In this document: one piece after another, positions 17,012 through 25,658 of the stretch | Position numbering within the stretch: the stretch's first letter is position 1 | How the letters are laid out: every line of letters begins with the position of its first letter | Assembly (NCBI RefSeq): GCF_028368995.1 | Contig: NZ_JAQNDL010000002.1 | Coordinates: 62,001-126,000 of the forward strand | Reading direction: 5' to 3' | Source: Nannocystis bainbridge | GTDB taxonomy: Bacteria; Myxococcota_A; Polyangia; Nannocystales; Nannocystaceae | DNA: 64,000 nucleotides | Translations under genes and position numbers: made by a program | Notes under the pieces: generated by a model | The model's database searches: none | The model's input: the letters and a program-made list of their open reading frames with translations, nothing else | Told to the model about the DNA's origin: nothing

Positions 17012-18624
17012 TGGACGCGGGGACCGGCGAGACCGAGGCGGAGCGGCGGGGCGACGAGCGGCCGGTGCTGCTGCGCGTCGAGGGGCTGGCGATCGCGCGG
17101 CCCGACGGCTCGCCGCTGGTCGAGGCGCTGACGCTGACGCTGCGCGCCGGCGAGACGGTGGCGGTGTTCGGGGCTAGCGGGGCCGGCAAGTCGACGCTGA
17201 TGGCGGCGCTGCACGACGCCGAGGGGCTGCGGGCGCGCGGCTTCGCGGTCCGTGCGGCCGCGTTCACGACGGCCGGCGCGGTCGGGATCGTGCCGCAGCG
17301 AGGGGCGCTGCTCGACCACCTCAGCGCGGCCGGTAACATCGCCCTGGCGCTGCGCAACGCCGACAAGCCGACGGCGGCCAGCGCGGCGGCGGTCGAGCGC
17401 TGGATCGCCGCGCTCGATCTGCCGCGGCGCTGGAGCGGGGGCGGGCAGGCGGTGGCGCACGTCAGCGGCGGCGAGGCGCAGCGGCTGGCGGTCGCGCGCA
17501 CGCTGGCGGGCGGGCGCCAGATCTTGCTGCTCGACGAGCCGTCGGTCGGGCTCGATCCGCTGCGCGTCGATCGGCTGGCGGCGGCGCTGCGCGGCCAGAT
17601 CGCTGGCCAGGGCGCGGCCGCGCTGGCGATCACCCACGACCTCGAATTCGCGGCGGGCTTCGCCGATCGCTTCCTCTACCTCGACCCGGCCGCGGGCCAG
17701 CTGGTCGAGCTGCCGATCGCCCGCGGCGAGTCGCCGGCGGCGACGGTCGCGGCGCTGGGGGCGGCGCTGCGCGAGCGCATGGCCCGAGAGACAGGTCATG
17801 CGGGCGGGGGCGCGCGCCGGCGCCTGGGGCCGCGGCTGCGAGCTGTCCTTCGGGACATGCTCGCTCCGTTCGCGGTGCTGGCCCGGGCGCTGGTGGCTGC
17901 CCCGGCGGCGCTGGTCCGGCCGCGCGATTTCTTCGAGGTGGCGCGGGTGACGTTCGCCCAGGGCCTGTGGCGGCCGCTCCTGTTCATCGCCGCGGTGTCG
18001 CTGCTGGTCGGGTTCACGCTGCTCTACATCTTCCACCGCGCGTTCTCGGGCGGCGGGGTGCCGGTGCGGCCGGACAAGATCTTCGCGCTGATCGGGTCGA
18101 TGCACGTGCTCGCGCTGGCGCCCCCGCTGTCGGGCATCCTGTTCGCGGCGACCTCGGGCAGCGCGGTCGCGGCCTGGCTCGGCGGGATGTCGCTGACGCG
18201 CCAGACGGCGGCGCTGCGCGGGCTCGGGATCGCCGAGGCGCGCTACCTGTGGCTGCCTGCGGTGCTCGGGCTGGCGCTGGCGTACGTGGTGCTGGCGGCG
18301 GTGTTCACCGGCGGGATGGTGCTCGGCGGGCTGCTCTACTTGAAGGTCCAGGTGCCGGCGCTCGCCGATCCGTGGGCCGTCGTCACCGCGGACTTGCTCG
18401 ATCCCCCGGCCGCGCGGGCGCCGTTCCGCGCGCGCGCGCTCGTGCTGGTCGCGCTGTACGCGGGCGGGATCGCGGCCGACGCGGTGGCGAAGGGGGCCAG
18501 CGACAAGGCCAGCGCAGACGCGGTGACGGCGGCGATGGTCCGCAGCGTGATGGCCTGTACGCTGTGGATCGTGGCGCTCGAGCTGGCGTCGCTGGTGGTG
18601 CTGTATGGCGCTCGCGGTGGATAA
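17005..18624 (+). CDS. fused MlaF-MlaE-type ABC transporter (ATPase-permease)
   Basis: 539 residues in two parts. Residues 20-255 are an ABC ATPase: Walker A GASGAGKST, signature VSGGEAQRLAVARTL, Walker B ILLLDEPSVGLDP, switch His in ITHD. Residues 290-539 are a MlaE-like permease with LAPPLSGILFAATSGSAVAAWLGGM, then TRQTAALRGLGI, the hallmark MlaE helix-loop. MlaF and MlaE are normally separate genes that move phospholipid between membranes. The fused form is unusual. A repeat hairpin at 17843 is read as protein in the linker (RAVLRDMLA). The downstream gene overlaps by 20 bases. Confidence 0.82.
   Translation: MSVDAGTGETEAERRGDERPVLLRVEGLAIARPDGSPLVEALTLTLRAGETVAVFGASGAGKSTLMAALHDAEGLRARGFAVRAAAFTTAGAVGIVPQRGALLDHLSAAGNIALALRNADKPTAASAAAVERWIAALDLPRRWSGGGQAVAHVSGGEAQRLAVARTLAGGRQILLLDEPSVGLDPLRVDRLAAALRGQIAGQGAAALAITHDLEFAAGFADRFLYLDPAAGQLVELPIARGESPAATVAALGAALRERMARETGHAGGGARRRLGPRLRAVLRDMLAPFAVLARALVAAPAALVRPRDFFEVARVTFAQGLWRPLLFIAAVSLLVGFTLLYIFHRAFSGGGVPVRPDKIFALIGSMHVLALAPPLSGILFAATSGSAVAAWLGGMSLTRQTAALRGLGIAEARYLWLPAVLGLALAYVVLAAVFTGGMVLGGLLYLKVQVPALADPWAVVTADLLDPPAARAPFRARALVLVALYAGGIAADAVAKGASDKASADAVTAAMVRSVMACTLWIVALELASLVVLYGARGG
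17843..17860. repeat. intragenic repeat hairpin in the ABC fusion
   Basis: CTGTCC-TTCG-GGACATG lies inside the coding sequence, in the linker between ATPase and permease domains, where it encodes AVLRDM. An ACAGGTCATG half-unit lies 52 bases upstream at 17791. The linker is where an insertion would be tolerated best. Confidence 0.7.
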
Positions 18625-20326
18625 TTGGCGACTCGCGTCGATGGCCGGTCTGGCCGGGCTGGTGCTGGCGGGCGCGCTGCTGGCCGCCGGGCGCGGGGCG
18701 CTGATCGAGGCGGCGGCGATCGAGCCGTTCCGCGTCGAGGTGGCGTCGGCCCACGCGCCGGCCGCGGACGGGCGCTGGTCGGGGCGGGTGGTGCCGCCCG
18801 AGCTGACGGCGCGGACGGTCGTGCGCGTCGACGGGCAAGTCATCGATGATGCTTCTGGACATGTGCGAGAGGACATGTCCGATGGGACATTATCGGTCGC
18901 GCTGGGTGACGCGCCGGGGCTGCGGCTGATCGAGGTCGAGCTGCCGCGGCAGGGCGGCGCCGAGGTGGCGACCGACGCGGCGCTGATCGGGCCGTTCCGC
19001 GAGCGCTGGGGCGAGGGGCCGGAGTGTGGGGCGGGGGTGCGGGTCGCGGCGGCGGCGATCGATCGTCTGGTGCTGCCGCCGCTGCGGGCGAAGCTGCTGG
19101 CGGCGGCGCCGTCGATCGGGCTGCTCGGGCCGGCGACGACGATCGAGGAGGCGAGCGTGACGCTGCTCGGCGACGCGCTGTTCTTCCGGGTGGCGCTCGC
19201 GGGGGAGCACCGCATCGCGGTGGCAGGCAAGCTCGAGGTGCGGGTGGCCGGGTCGCGTCAGCTCGGCGTGCGGCTGGCTTCGCTCGGGCCGGTCGAGTTC
19301 TCCGGCACGCTGCGCACGCGGGCGACGCTCGGGGCCGCGGCGCTCGGGGCGGCCATCACCGGCCCGCTGGCGCCGCTCGGAGCGCTCGCCGGCTACGCGC
19401 TGGCGGACGGCTACATCGATCGGCGGGCGCGCCAGGAGGTCGAGACGCAGCTGACGGCGGCCCTGGCGGTGGCCAGCGCGATCCCGCTGATCCCGGAGCG
19501 CGCCGAGCTGATCGTCGGCGAGCCGCGCTCACGGGCGACGCTGGCGTTCTGCGCGGTGGCGATCGAGGCGGGCGGGATCGCGGCGCACCTGTCCGTTCGG
19601 CCAGATCGGCCGGAGCCGCGGACCGGCGAGGAGGCGGGCCGGGTGCGCACGCGCCTGGCGGCGATCCCGGGGCCGGCGCGGCACGGGCTGTCGCTGCCGC
19701 CGCTGCGGCCGGTGGCGCCGACGGCCGACGCGGAGGTCGAGCTCAGCCTCGACACGGTCGACGCGCTGCTCGACGCGTGGACGGCCAACGGGCTGCTCGG
19801 CGAATTGATGGGGCGGGCCCAGTGGGTCGAGCGGGTCGACGAGGAGCTGGGCGAGTGGACGACGCTCGGGCTGGAAGGCATCGAGGTGCGGCTGCCGCCG
19901 TCCCTGTCTCCGGGGACAGGTGACGGCTGGGCCCTGACGATCGCGGGGCTGCGGCTCGATCTGACGGGCAGCGAGGGCGACGATCCCGGCGAGGTGCTGG
20001 TGGCAGGGCGCGGGCTGGTGCGCCCGCACTACGACGGCGCGCGCGGGCGCATCGCCCTGGCGGGGACGATCGACCGCCTGCGCCTGTCCTGCGCCCGCGC
20101 GGGGGCGCTGTGGCCGTGCTTCGCGGCGCTGCTCGAGCTGGGCGACGTCGAGGCGAGGCTCGACGCGCTGCTGGCCCCGGGCGCGGCCGGGCTGCCGGGG
20201 ATCGACGTGCGGACGCTGCTGCGCGACGGGACGCAGGCGCTGCGCGAGGGCGGGCTGGAGCTGGCCGACCTGACGATCAGCTACCCGGCGCACGGGGTGC
20301 TGCGGGTGGCCGCCGAGGTGCGCTGA
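18605..20326 (+). CDS. membrane-anchored exported protein, partner of the MlaFE-like fusion
   Basis: 573 residues, unrecognised. One N-terminal helix (LASMAGLAGLVLAGALLAAGRG) anchors it. The rest is exported-type sequence with a glycine-rich hairpin (AALGAAITGPLAPLGALAGYALADGY, about residues 240-270) that could insert in a membrane. I see no MCE motif, so it is not an ordinary MlaD, although operon position suggests it supplies the substrate-binding role. Residues near 83-96 are encoded by three period-14 repeat units; a second hairpin near 435 encodes SLSPGTGD. It overlaps the ABC gene by 20 bases. Confidence 0.7.
   Translation: MALAVDNWRLASMAGLAGLVLAGALLAAGRGALIEAAAIEPFRVEVASAHAPAADGRWSGRVVPPELTARTVVRVDGQVIDDASGHVREDMSDGTLSVALGDAPGLRLIEVELPRQGGAEVATDAALIGPFRERWGEGPECGAGVRVAAAAIDRLVLPPLRAKLLAAAPSIGLLGPATTIEEASVTLLGDALFFRVALAGEHRIAVAGKLEVRVAGSRQLGVRLASLGPVEFSGTLRTRATLGAAALGAAITGPLAPLGALAGYALADGYIDRRARQEVETQLTAALAVASAIPLIPERAELIVGEPRSRATLAFCAVAIEAGGIAAHLSVRPDRPEPRTGEEAGRVRTRLAAIPGPARHGLSLPPLRPVAPTADAEVELSLDTVDALLDAWTANGLLGELMGRAQWVERVDEELGEWTTLGLEGIEVRLPPSLSPGTGDGWALTIAGLRLDLTGSEGDDPGEVLVAGRGLVRPHYDGARGRIALAGTIDRLRLSCARAGALWPCFAALLELGDVEARLDALLAPGAAGLPGIDVRTLLRDGTQALREGGLELADLTISYPAHGVLRVAAEVR
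18857..18894. repeat. three period-14 units read as protein
   Basis: GGACATGTGCGAGA, GGACATGTCCGATG and GGACATT follow each other at 14-base steps inside the exported-protein gene, where they encode SGHVREDMSDGT. Three full units are 42 bp, a multiple of three, so an insertion of this size keeps the frame. Confidence 0.8.
19903..19920. repeat. intragenic repeat hairpin
   Basis: CCTGTC-TCCG-GGGACAGG is a 6-8 bp stem with a 4-nt loop inside the exported-protein gene, encoding SLSPGTG. Confidence 0.7.
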
Positions 20327-20388
20327 TCGGGGCGCCGGGCGGGTGACGAAGCAGGCGAGGCTGGCCGGGCACCCGTGCGGGGCCTGAG

Positions 20389-20486
20389 AGACATGGTCGA
20401 GACGACATGTCAAAGAGGACATGTCGAATGGCGCATGTTCATCGGGGCATGTCGCCAAGGACATGGCCCTCCAGACAGGCCGTCAG
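20389..20486. repeat. period-14 array, seven units
   Basis: Units begin at 20389, 20403, 20417, 20431, 20445, 20459 and 20473. Six carry a CATG core, the last CAGG. The array fills the gap between two convergent genes, and the HxlR gene's stop codon (20483-20485) lies in the seventh unit. Many alternate pairs can fold into hairpins of 5-7 bp. Confidence 0.87.
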
Positions 20487-20872
20487 TCTTGCTTGCGTGG
20501 GTCCTTGCGGTCGAAGCGCTCGCGGGCGCGGGCGATCTCGCCGCGGTGGCCGTCGGCCCAGGCGGCGAGCGCCTGCACCGGGTCGAGCAGGGTGCGGCCG
20601 AGGTCGGTCAGGTCGTAGTCGACGCGCGGGGGGTTCGTCGGGGTCACTGTCCGCGTCACCAGGCCGTCGCGCTCGAGGCCGCGGAGCGTCAGGGTCAGCA
20701 TTCGCTGCGAGATGCCGTCGATGGTCCGCCGCAGCTCGCTGAAGCGCAGCGGTCGGTCGCTCAACATGCTGACGACGAGCACGCTCCACTTGTCGCCGAC
20801 GCGGCTGAGGACGTCGCGCACCGCCAGGCAGGTCTCGTGCTGATGCATGTCGCGGGCTCGGTTCCCTTTCAT
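20483..20872 (-). CDS. HxlR-family transcriptional regulator
   Basis: 129 residues. The winged-helix core runs from CLAVRDVLSRVGDKWSVLVVSML to FSELRRTIDGISQRMLTLTLRGLERDGLV and the wing PPRVDYDLTDLGRTL, all standard for HxlR. The conserved Cys near the N-terminus (C15) is present, which in some members senses aldehydes or oxidants. There is a choice of start: this ATG or one eight codons on (MHQHETC), which is closer to the family norm. Its regulon is not evident. The stop codon lies in a repeat array. Confidence 0.9.
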   Translation of the reverse strand: MKGNRARDMHQHETCLAVRDVLSRVGDKWSVLVVSMLSDRPLRFSELRRTIDGISQRMLTLTLRGLERDGLVTRTVTPTNPPRVDYDLTDLGRTLLDPVQALAAWADGHRGEIARARERFDRKDPRKQD

Positions 20873-20923
20873 AACCCAGGCTGCAAGCGGGATGAAGCCG
20901 TCCTGGACGGGCCCGGCGGCAGG

Positions 20924-22204
20924 TCAGCGGCGGCGCGGTCGCCTGGCTGCGCGCGCGCCGGGCAGCTCGGCCTCGGCGGCGACGGCCTCGAGGCGGCGGC
21001 CGATGTCCGCGATCGTGGCCGGGGCGACGTCGACCGCGCGGGCTTCACGAGGCCAGCGCGTCAGGGCCGCACGCACCTCGTCGACGATCGCCTGCGCGGC
21101 CTTCTCGTCGATGCCGGCGCGACGGGCGAGGCGCAGCAGGTGCTGCCAGGTCGGGCGGCGGCCCTCGCCGTCGAGCGTCATGGTGTGCTCGCCGCCGGGA
21201 CCGGCGACGAAGTTGAGGTCGTAGGCGGGGGACAGGCGCCAACCACCCTCGCGGTCCATGAGGAAGGAGAAGTTCTTGCCGTGGTCGTCGCGGTTGTGCG
21301 CGAGCACGTTGAACACCATCTGCCGGTAGGCCCGGCGCACGTCCGGCTGGGCGCGCGTGAGGTGCATGGTGACGCGCAGCAGCATGTCGTAGTCGAGGTT
21401 CGGCTCGCGGAAGTCGGCGTCGAGCAGGCCGGCGAGGGTGTGGACGTGGGTGCGCGCGCCGGCCTCGTCGCGGTCGAACCGGCGCACGCCGAAGAAGCGC
21501 TGGCCGCTTTTGGTAGCGAACAGCCGCGTGTCCGGGACCTCGAGCCCGGCGTGGCGCGCCAGGCGGGCGTAGACGTGCTCGATCGCCCCCGCGTCGCGCT
21601 GCTCGTCGCCGGCCCAGAACTTGATCAGCCACGGCTCGTGGTCGGGCGGCGGCACGGCTGTCCCAAAGACCATGCTGTCCCCGCGGACAGCCACGAGGAT
21701 CTTCGGCCGCGCGCCGCCGGGCGAACCACCGGCGTGCTGCAGTACCGGCAAGAGCTCGGACGGGTGGCCCCGGTAGACCTCCTCGGCGGCGGCGGCGAGC
21801 TTGTCGAGGGCGATCGATCGATCGGCGACCGGCTCGGCGTCGGTGCACGGGTGGAAGGTCAAGGCGCCCATGGTGCGGGCGCCGAGGTGGGCCAGGCGAT
21901 CGAGCGGCGACAGCTGCTCGGGGGCGAGGCCGCGCTTGCGAAACAGCCGGTCCATCAGCAACAGGCCCCAGCCGTCGGGCAGGGCGTCGGCGAACACGCC
22001 GTGCAGGCGGGTGGCCGCCGGGGCCTTGAAGATGCCTGGCTGAAGGGCCAGCTTGAGCGGCGAGATCGACGGGCCGCGGGCCAGCCAGGTCGGCTCGTAC
22101 TCGAAGTAGATCGCCCGCTCGTGCAGCAGCAGGTGGCCGACGATCGGCGTGTCCCCGGCGCCGAGCTCGAGCCGGACCTCGATCTTGTGGATCGCCGCGT
22201 TCAC
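20924..22204 (-). CDS. HipA-family serine/threonine kinase toxin
   Basis: 426 residues with the HipA layout. The N-terminal subdomain contains AIYFEYEPTWLARG and LKLALQPG; the kinase core has SPGGARPKILV (phosphate loop), LIKFW (ATP Lys), HNRDDHGKNFSFL (catalytic Asp and Asn) and LSPAYDLNF (the DFD-like metal site). HipA kinases phosphorylate glutamyl-tRNA synthetase or other targets and arrest growth. A GCTGTCC-CCGC-GGACAGC repeat hairpin (21674) is read as VRGDSMV. The gene follows its HipB-like partner with a four-base overlap. The catalytic residues appear intact. Confidence 0.85.
   Translation of the reverse strand: MNAAIHKIEVRLELGAGDTPIVGHLLLHERAIYFEYEPTWLARGPSISPLKLALQPGIFKAPAATRLHGVFADALPDGWGLLLMDRLFRKRGLAPEQLSPLDRLAHLGARTMGALTFHPCTDAEPVADRSIALDKLAAAAEEVYRGHPSELLPVLQHAGGSPGGARPKILVAVRGDSMVFGTAVPPPDHEPWLIKFWAGDEQRDAGAIEHVYARLARHAGLEVPDTRLFATKSGQRFFGVRRFDRDEAGARTHVHTLAGLLDADFREPNLDYDMLLRVTMHLTRAQPDVRRAYRQMVFNVLAHNRDDHGKNFSFLMDREGGWRLSPAYDLNFVAGPGGEHTMTLDGEGRRPTWQHLLRLARRAGIDEKAAQAIVDEVRAALTRWPREARAVDVAPATIADIGRRLEAVAAEAELPGARAARRPRRR
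21674..21691. repeat. repeat hairpin inside hipA-like gene
   Basis: GCTGTCC-CCGC-GGACAGC, a 7-bp stem with a 4-nt loop, with a second degenerate unit (CTGTCCC) just before it. It is read in frame and encodes part of AVRGDSMVF. Confidence 0.75.
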
Positions 22205-22494
22205 CGGCGACCTCGCTGGCGCACGGGCGCCTGGCCGCGCTGCTCGAGCTCGGCCAGCGAGCGCGCGGGCGGCGGGGCGAACAGCGCCTCGAACTGCTCG
22301 AGGCAGCCGAGCGCGAGCGCCAGGCGGAGCAGGTTGTCGAGCGCGATCTGGCCGGTCGTCTCGAATCGCTTGACCGTGCCGGCGCTGATGCCGGCCCGCT
22401 CGGCCAGGGTCTCTCGCCGCCAGTCACGCGCCAGCCGGAGCTCTTTCAGCCGCCCCGCCAGCCGCTGCGCGACCTCCTCGGTAGTGAAGAGCAT
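22201..22494 (-). CDS. HipB-like helix-turn-helix antitoxin
   Basis: 97 residues. A Cro/C1-type HTH occupies residues 12-65: RLKELRLARDWRRETLAERAGISAGTVKRFE, then LDNLLRLALALG. The C-terminal tail is Arg/Gln-rich and short. It sits directly upstream of the HipA-like kinase, overlapping it by four bases, the usual order for this toxin-antitoxin type in which HipB represses the operon and neutralises HipA. The start codon is at or one base after the predicted transcription start. Confidence 0.87.
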   Translation of the reverse strand: MLFTTEEVAQRLAGRLKELRLARDWRRETLAERAGISAGTVKRFETTGQIALDNLLRLALALGCLEQFEALFAPPPARSLAELEQRGQAPVRQRGRR

Positions 22495-22501
22495 ACGGGG
22501 T

Positions 22502-22529
22502 ATTATATGCGCCTTTATGGGGCTGACAA
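22502..22529 (-). promoter_or_regulatory. sigma-70 promoter of the hipBA-like operon
   Basis: On the minus strand TTGTCA (22529-22524) and TATAAT (22507-22502) stand 16 bp apart, near-perfect -35 and -10 boxes. In this GC-rich genome such a match is striking. The transcription start would fall near 22495, next to the ATG at 22494, so the message is probably leaderless. GCATA...TATGC (22491-22510) is an inverted repeat over the -10 box and may be the HipB operator. The region is AT-rich against its surroundings. Confidence 0.7.
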
Positions 22530-22577
22530 CGAGGTTGAGGGTAGAATATTGGCTGTTCTGGCCGAGGCCCGGACGCG

Positions 22578-22611
22578 AAAAAGCCCGCCGCCTCGAGCGA
22601 GGGGCGGGCTT
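22578..22611 (-). terminator. Rho-independent terminator after pntB
   Basis: On the minus strand AAGCCCGCC and GGCGGGCTT enclose a smaller CCTCG/CGAGG stem, followed by TTTTT. This is a long GC stem with a T-run, positioned about 20 bases after the pntB stop. Confidence 0.8.
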
Positions 22612-22631
22612 CACCGCGGGCGCGGAGGAGC

Positions 22632-24044
22632 TCAGCCGCGCAGCTTGCCGAGCAGGGCGTCGACGTTCTTCTTGGCGTCGCCGTAGAGCATGCGGGTGTT
22701 TTCTTTGTAGAAGAGCGGGTTGTCGACGCCGGCGTAGCCGACGCCTTTGCCGCGCTTCATCACCACCACGGTCTTGGCCTTCCACACCTCGATCACGGGC
22801 ATGCCGGCGATCGGGCTCGACGGGTCGTCCTGGGCGCCAGGGTTGACGATGTCGTTGGCGCCGATCACCAGCACGAGGTCGGTGTTGGGGCAGTCGTGGT
22901 TGATCTCGTCCATCTCGAGGACGATGTCGTAGGGCACGTTGGCCTCGGCCAGCAGCACGTTCATGTGGCCGGGCAGGCGGCCCGCGACCGGGTGGATGGC
23001 GAAGCGGAAGTTGGCGCCGGCCTTGCGCAGGAGCTTGGCGATCTCGGCGACCGGGTGCTGCGCCTGGGCGACGGCCATGCCGTAGCCGGGCACGACCATG
23101 ATGTTGCGAGCGGAGCGCATCAGCTCGACGGTGCCGTCGAGGTCGACCTCGCGGCACTCGCCGACCGGCTGGGCCGCGGCGCCCTTGGGGACGGCCGCGC
23201 CGCCGTCGGAGCCGAAGCCGCCGGCGATGACGCTGATGAACGAGCGGTTCATCGCCCGGCACATGATGTACGAGAGGATCGCGCCCGAGCTGCCGACCAG
23301 CGCGCCGGTGACGATCAGGAGGTCGTTGTTCAGCATGAAGCCGGCGGCCGCGGCGGCCCAGCCGGAGTAGCTGTTGAGCATCGACACGACGACGGGCATG
23401 TCGGCGCCGCCGATGGCCATGACCATGTGCACGCCGATCACGCTGGCGATGCCGGTCATGATCAGCAGCGGGGTGAGGCCGTGGTGCGGGTCGGCCAGGA
23501 ACTGCCAGCCGAAGAACACGCAGCCGAGCAGCAGCGCCAGGTTGAGCAGGTGGCGGCCGGGCAGGGTCAGCGGCCGGCCGCCGATGCTGCCGCGCAGCTT
23601 GAGGAAGGCGATGATCGAGCCGGTGAAGGTGATCGCGCCGATGAACACGCCGATGTAGACCTCGACGTTGTGGATCGTGTCGGCGTGGTTGCCGGCGCCG
23701 AGGAACGACGAAAGGCCGACCAGCACCGCCGCGGCGCCGACGAAGCTGTGCAGCACGGCGACCAGCTCGGGCATCGCGGTCATGGCGACGCGCGCGGCCA
23801 GGACGGCGCCGATGAGCGCGCCGGGGACGATCGCGGCGGCGAGGATGGCGAAGCCGCTGCCGCTGATGTTCATCACCTTGTCGGCGTTCATGCCGATGGC
23901 GGTGGCGATGACGGCGAGCAGCATGCCGATCATGCCGTAGACGTTGCCGCGGCGGGCGGTGTCCTGGCGCGAGAGGCCGCCGAGGCTGAGGATGAACAGC
24001 GCGCTGGCGGCGATGTAGATGACGGTGAGGAGGCTGAACGACAT
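22632..24044 (-). CDS. pntB: NAD(P) transhydrogenase subunit beta
   Basis: 470 residues, the normal PntB length. About nine membrane helices occupy residues 1-265, for example LLTVIYIAASALFILSL, FAILAAAIVPGALIGAVLAARV and ALLLGCVFFGWQFLAD. The NADP-binding domain III follows, with the Rossmann-like GYGMAVAQAQHPVAEI near 315, DDPSSPIAGMPVIEVWKAKTVVVMKRG and GYAGVDNPLFY at the end. With PntA it couples proton entry to NADPH formation from NADH in the inner membrane. The gene lies 18 bases after pntA and is followed by a clear terminator. Confidence 0.96.
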   Translation of the reverse strand: MSFSLLTVIYIAASALFILSLGGLSRQDTARRGNVYGMIGMLLAVIATAIGMNADKVMNISGSGFAILAAAIVPGALIGAVLAARVAMTAMPELVAVLHSFVGAAAVLVGLSSFLGAGNHADTIHNVEVYIGVFIGAITFTGSIIAFLKLRGSIGGRPLTLPGRHLLNLALLLGCVFFGWQFLADPHHGLTPLLIMTGIASVIGVHMVMAIGGADMPVVVSMLNSYSGWAAAAAGFMLNNDLLIVTGALVGSSGAILSYIMCRAMNRSFISVIAGGFGSDGGAAVPKGAAAQPVGECREVDLDGTVELMRSARNIMVVPGYGMAVAQAQHPVAEIAKLLRKAGANFRFAIHPVAGRLPGHMNVLLAEANVPYDIVLEMDEINHDCPNTDLVLVIGANDIVNPGAQDDPSSPIAGMPVIEVWKAKTVVVMKRGKGVGYAGVDNPLFYKENTRMLYGDAKKNVDALLGKLRG

Positions 24045-24062
24045 CGTGGTGGTCCCCGCCGC

Positions 24063-25658
24063 TTACTTGCGGAACATCTTCAGCATGCGCTGGGTGACGA
24101 GGAAGCCGCCGGCGACGTTGATCATCGCCAGCAAGATGGCAGCCGCGCCGAGCAAGGTCGCGGCCGAGGTCGGGGCGCCCGAGATCTGCAGCATGCCGCC
24201 GATGATGATGATGCCGCTGATCGCGTTGGTGACGCTCATCAGCGGGGTGTGCAGGGCCGGGGAGACGCTCCACACGACCTGGTAGCCGATGAAGCAGGCC
24301 AGGACGAACACGGTGAAGTGGCTGAGGAAGCTCGACTTGTCGTCGACGCCGAAGCCGATGCCGATCAGCAGGAGGCCGGCGAACAGCAGCGGCCACGGGC
24401 TCGACTCGCCCGCGGGCGGGCCGTGGCCGTGACCGTGGCTCCTCGGCGGCGGGGCCGAGGGGCGCGGGGGCTCGGGCGCGGGGGCGACCGGCGCGGCGGG
24501 CTTGGATGCAGCGGGAGCGGCGGCGGGCGCGGGCGCGGCGGCGGGGCGCGGCGGCGGCCACTTGATCTCGCCGTGGTGGGTGATGAGGCAGCCGCGCACG
24601 ACCTCGTCGTTCTCGTCGATGCGGAAGTTGGCGGCCTTGCCCATGTCGTCGAGCAGGTGGCACAGGTTGGTGCCGTAGAGCTGGCTCGACTGCGCGGCCA
24701 TGCGGCTCGGCAGGTCGGTGAAGCCGATGATCGTGACGCCGCCGTGCACGATCTTCTCGCCCGGCGAGGTCAGCTCGCAGTTGCCACCTGTCTCGGCGGC
24801 CAGGTCGACGATGACCGAGCCGGGCTTCATGCGCTCGACCATGTCGCGCAAGATCAGCTTGGGCGCCGGCTTGCCGGGGATCAGCGCCGTCGTGACGATG
24901 ATGTCGACCTCTTCGGCCTGGCGGCGGAACAGGTCCATCTCGGCGGCGATGAAGGCCGGGCTCATCTCCTTGGCGTAGCCGCCGACGCCGGTGCCGTCCT
25001 CGTGGAAGTCGAGCTCGAGGAACTCGGCGCCCATGCTCTCGACCTGCTCCTTGACGACGGGGCGGGTGTCGAAGGCGCGGACGATCGCACCGAGGCCGCG
25101 GCCGACGCCGATGACGGCGAGGCCGGCCACGCCGGCGCCGATGACCATGAGCTTGGCCGGCGGGACCTTGCCGGCGGCGGTGATCTGGCCGGTGAAGAAG
25201 CGGCCGAAGCTGTTGGCGGCCTCGATGACGGCGCGGTAGCCGGAGATGTTGCCCATCGACGACAGCGCGTCGAGCTTCTGCGCGCGAGAGATCCGCGGCA
25301 CCGCGTCCATGGCCAGCACCGTGACGCCGCGGCCGCGCAGGCGCTCGACCAGGTCGGGGTTCTGCGCCGGCCAGATGAAGCTGATGAGCACCTGGCCCTC
25401 GCGCGCGAGGTCGACCTCGAAGCTACTCGGCGCGCGGACCTTGAGGACGATGTCGACCTGGCCCCAAAGACCTTCGGCGTCGGCCGCGATGCCGCAGCCG
25501 ACGCTGGCGTAGGCGTCGTCGCCGAACTCGGCGGCCGCACCGGCACCGCTCTCGACCACCACGGAGAAGCCCTGGCTCTGCAGGCGCTTGGCGGTGTCTG
25601 GGGTGGCAGCCACCCGGCGCTCGCCAGGGTAGATCTCCTTCGGAATGCCGATCTTCAT
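24063..25658 (-). CDS. pntA: NAD(P) transhydrogenase subunit alpha, fused
   Basis: 531 residues. The start at MKIGIPKEIYPGERRVAATP is the family N-terminus; an ATG six codons upstream would add MQACKA. Domain I (1-370) has the nucleotide motif GAGVAGLAVIGVGRGLGA. A Pro/Ala-rich linker with a His-Gly run (SHGHGHGP, about 375-430) leads to four membrane helices at the C-terminus. In many bacteria these are split into PntAA and PntAB; here they are one protein. The function is proton-pumping transhydrogenation with PntB. Confidence 0.95.
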   Translation of the reverse strand: MKIGIPKEIYPGERRVAATPDTAKRLQSQGFSVVVESGAGAAAEFGDDAYASVGCGIAADAEGLWGQVDIVLKVRAPSSFEVDLAREGQVLISFIWPAQNPDLVERLRGRGVTVLAMDAVPRISRAQKLDALSSMGNISGYRAVIEAANSFGRFFTGQITAAGKVPPAKLMVIGAGVAGLAVIGVGRGLGAIVRAFDTRPVVKEQVESMGAEFLELDFHEDGTGVGGYAKEMSPAFIAAEMDLFRRQAEEVDIIVTTALIPGKPAPKLILRDMVERMKPGSVIVDLAAETGGNCELTSPGEKIVHGGVTIIGFTDLPSRMAAQSSQLYGTNLCHLLDDMGKAANFRIDENDEVVRGCLITHHGEIKWPPPRPAAAPAPAAAPAASKPAAPVAPAPEPPRPSAPPPRSHGHGHGPPAGESSPWPLLFAGLLLIGIGFGVDDKSSFLSHFTVFVLACFIGYQVVWSVSPALHTPLMSVTNAISGIIIIGGMLQISGAPTSAATLLGAAAILLAMINVAGGFLVTQRMLKMFRK

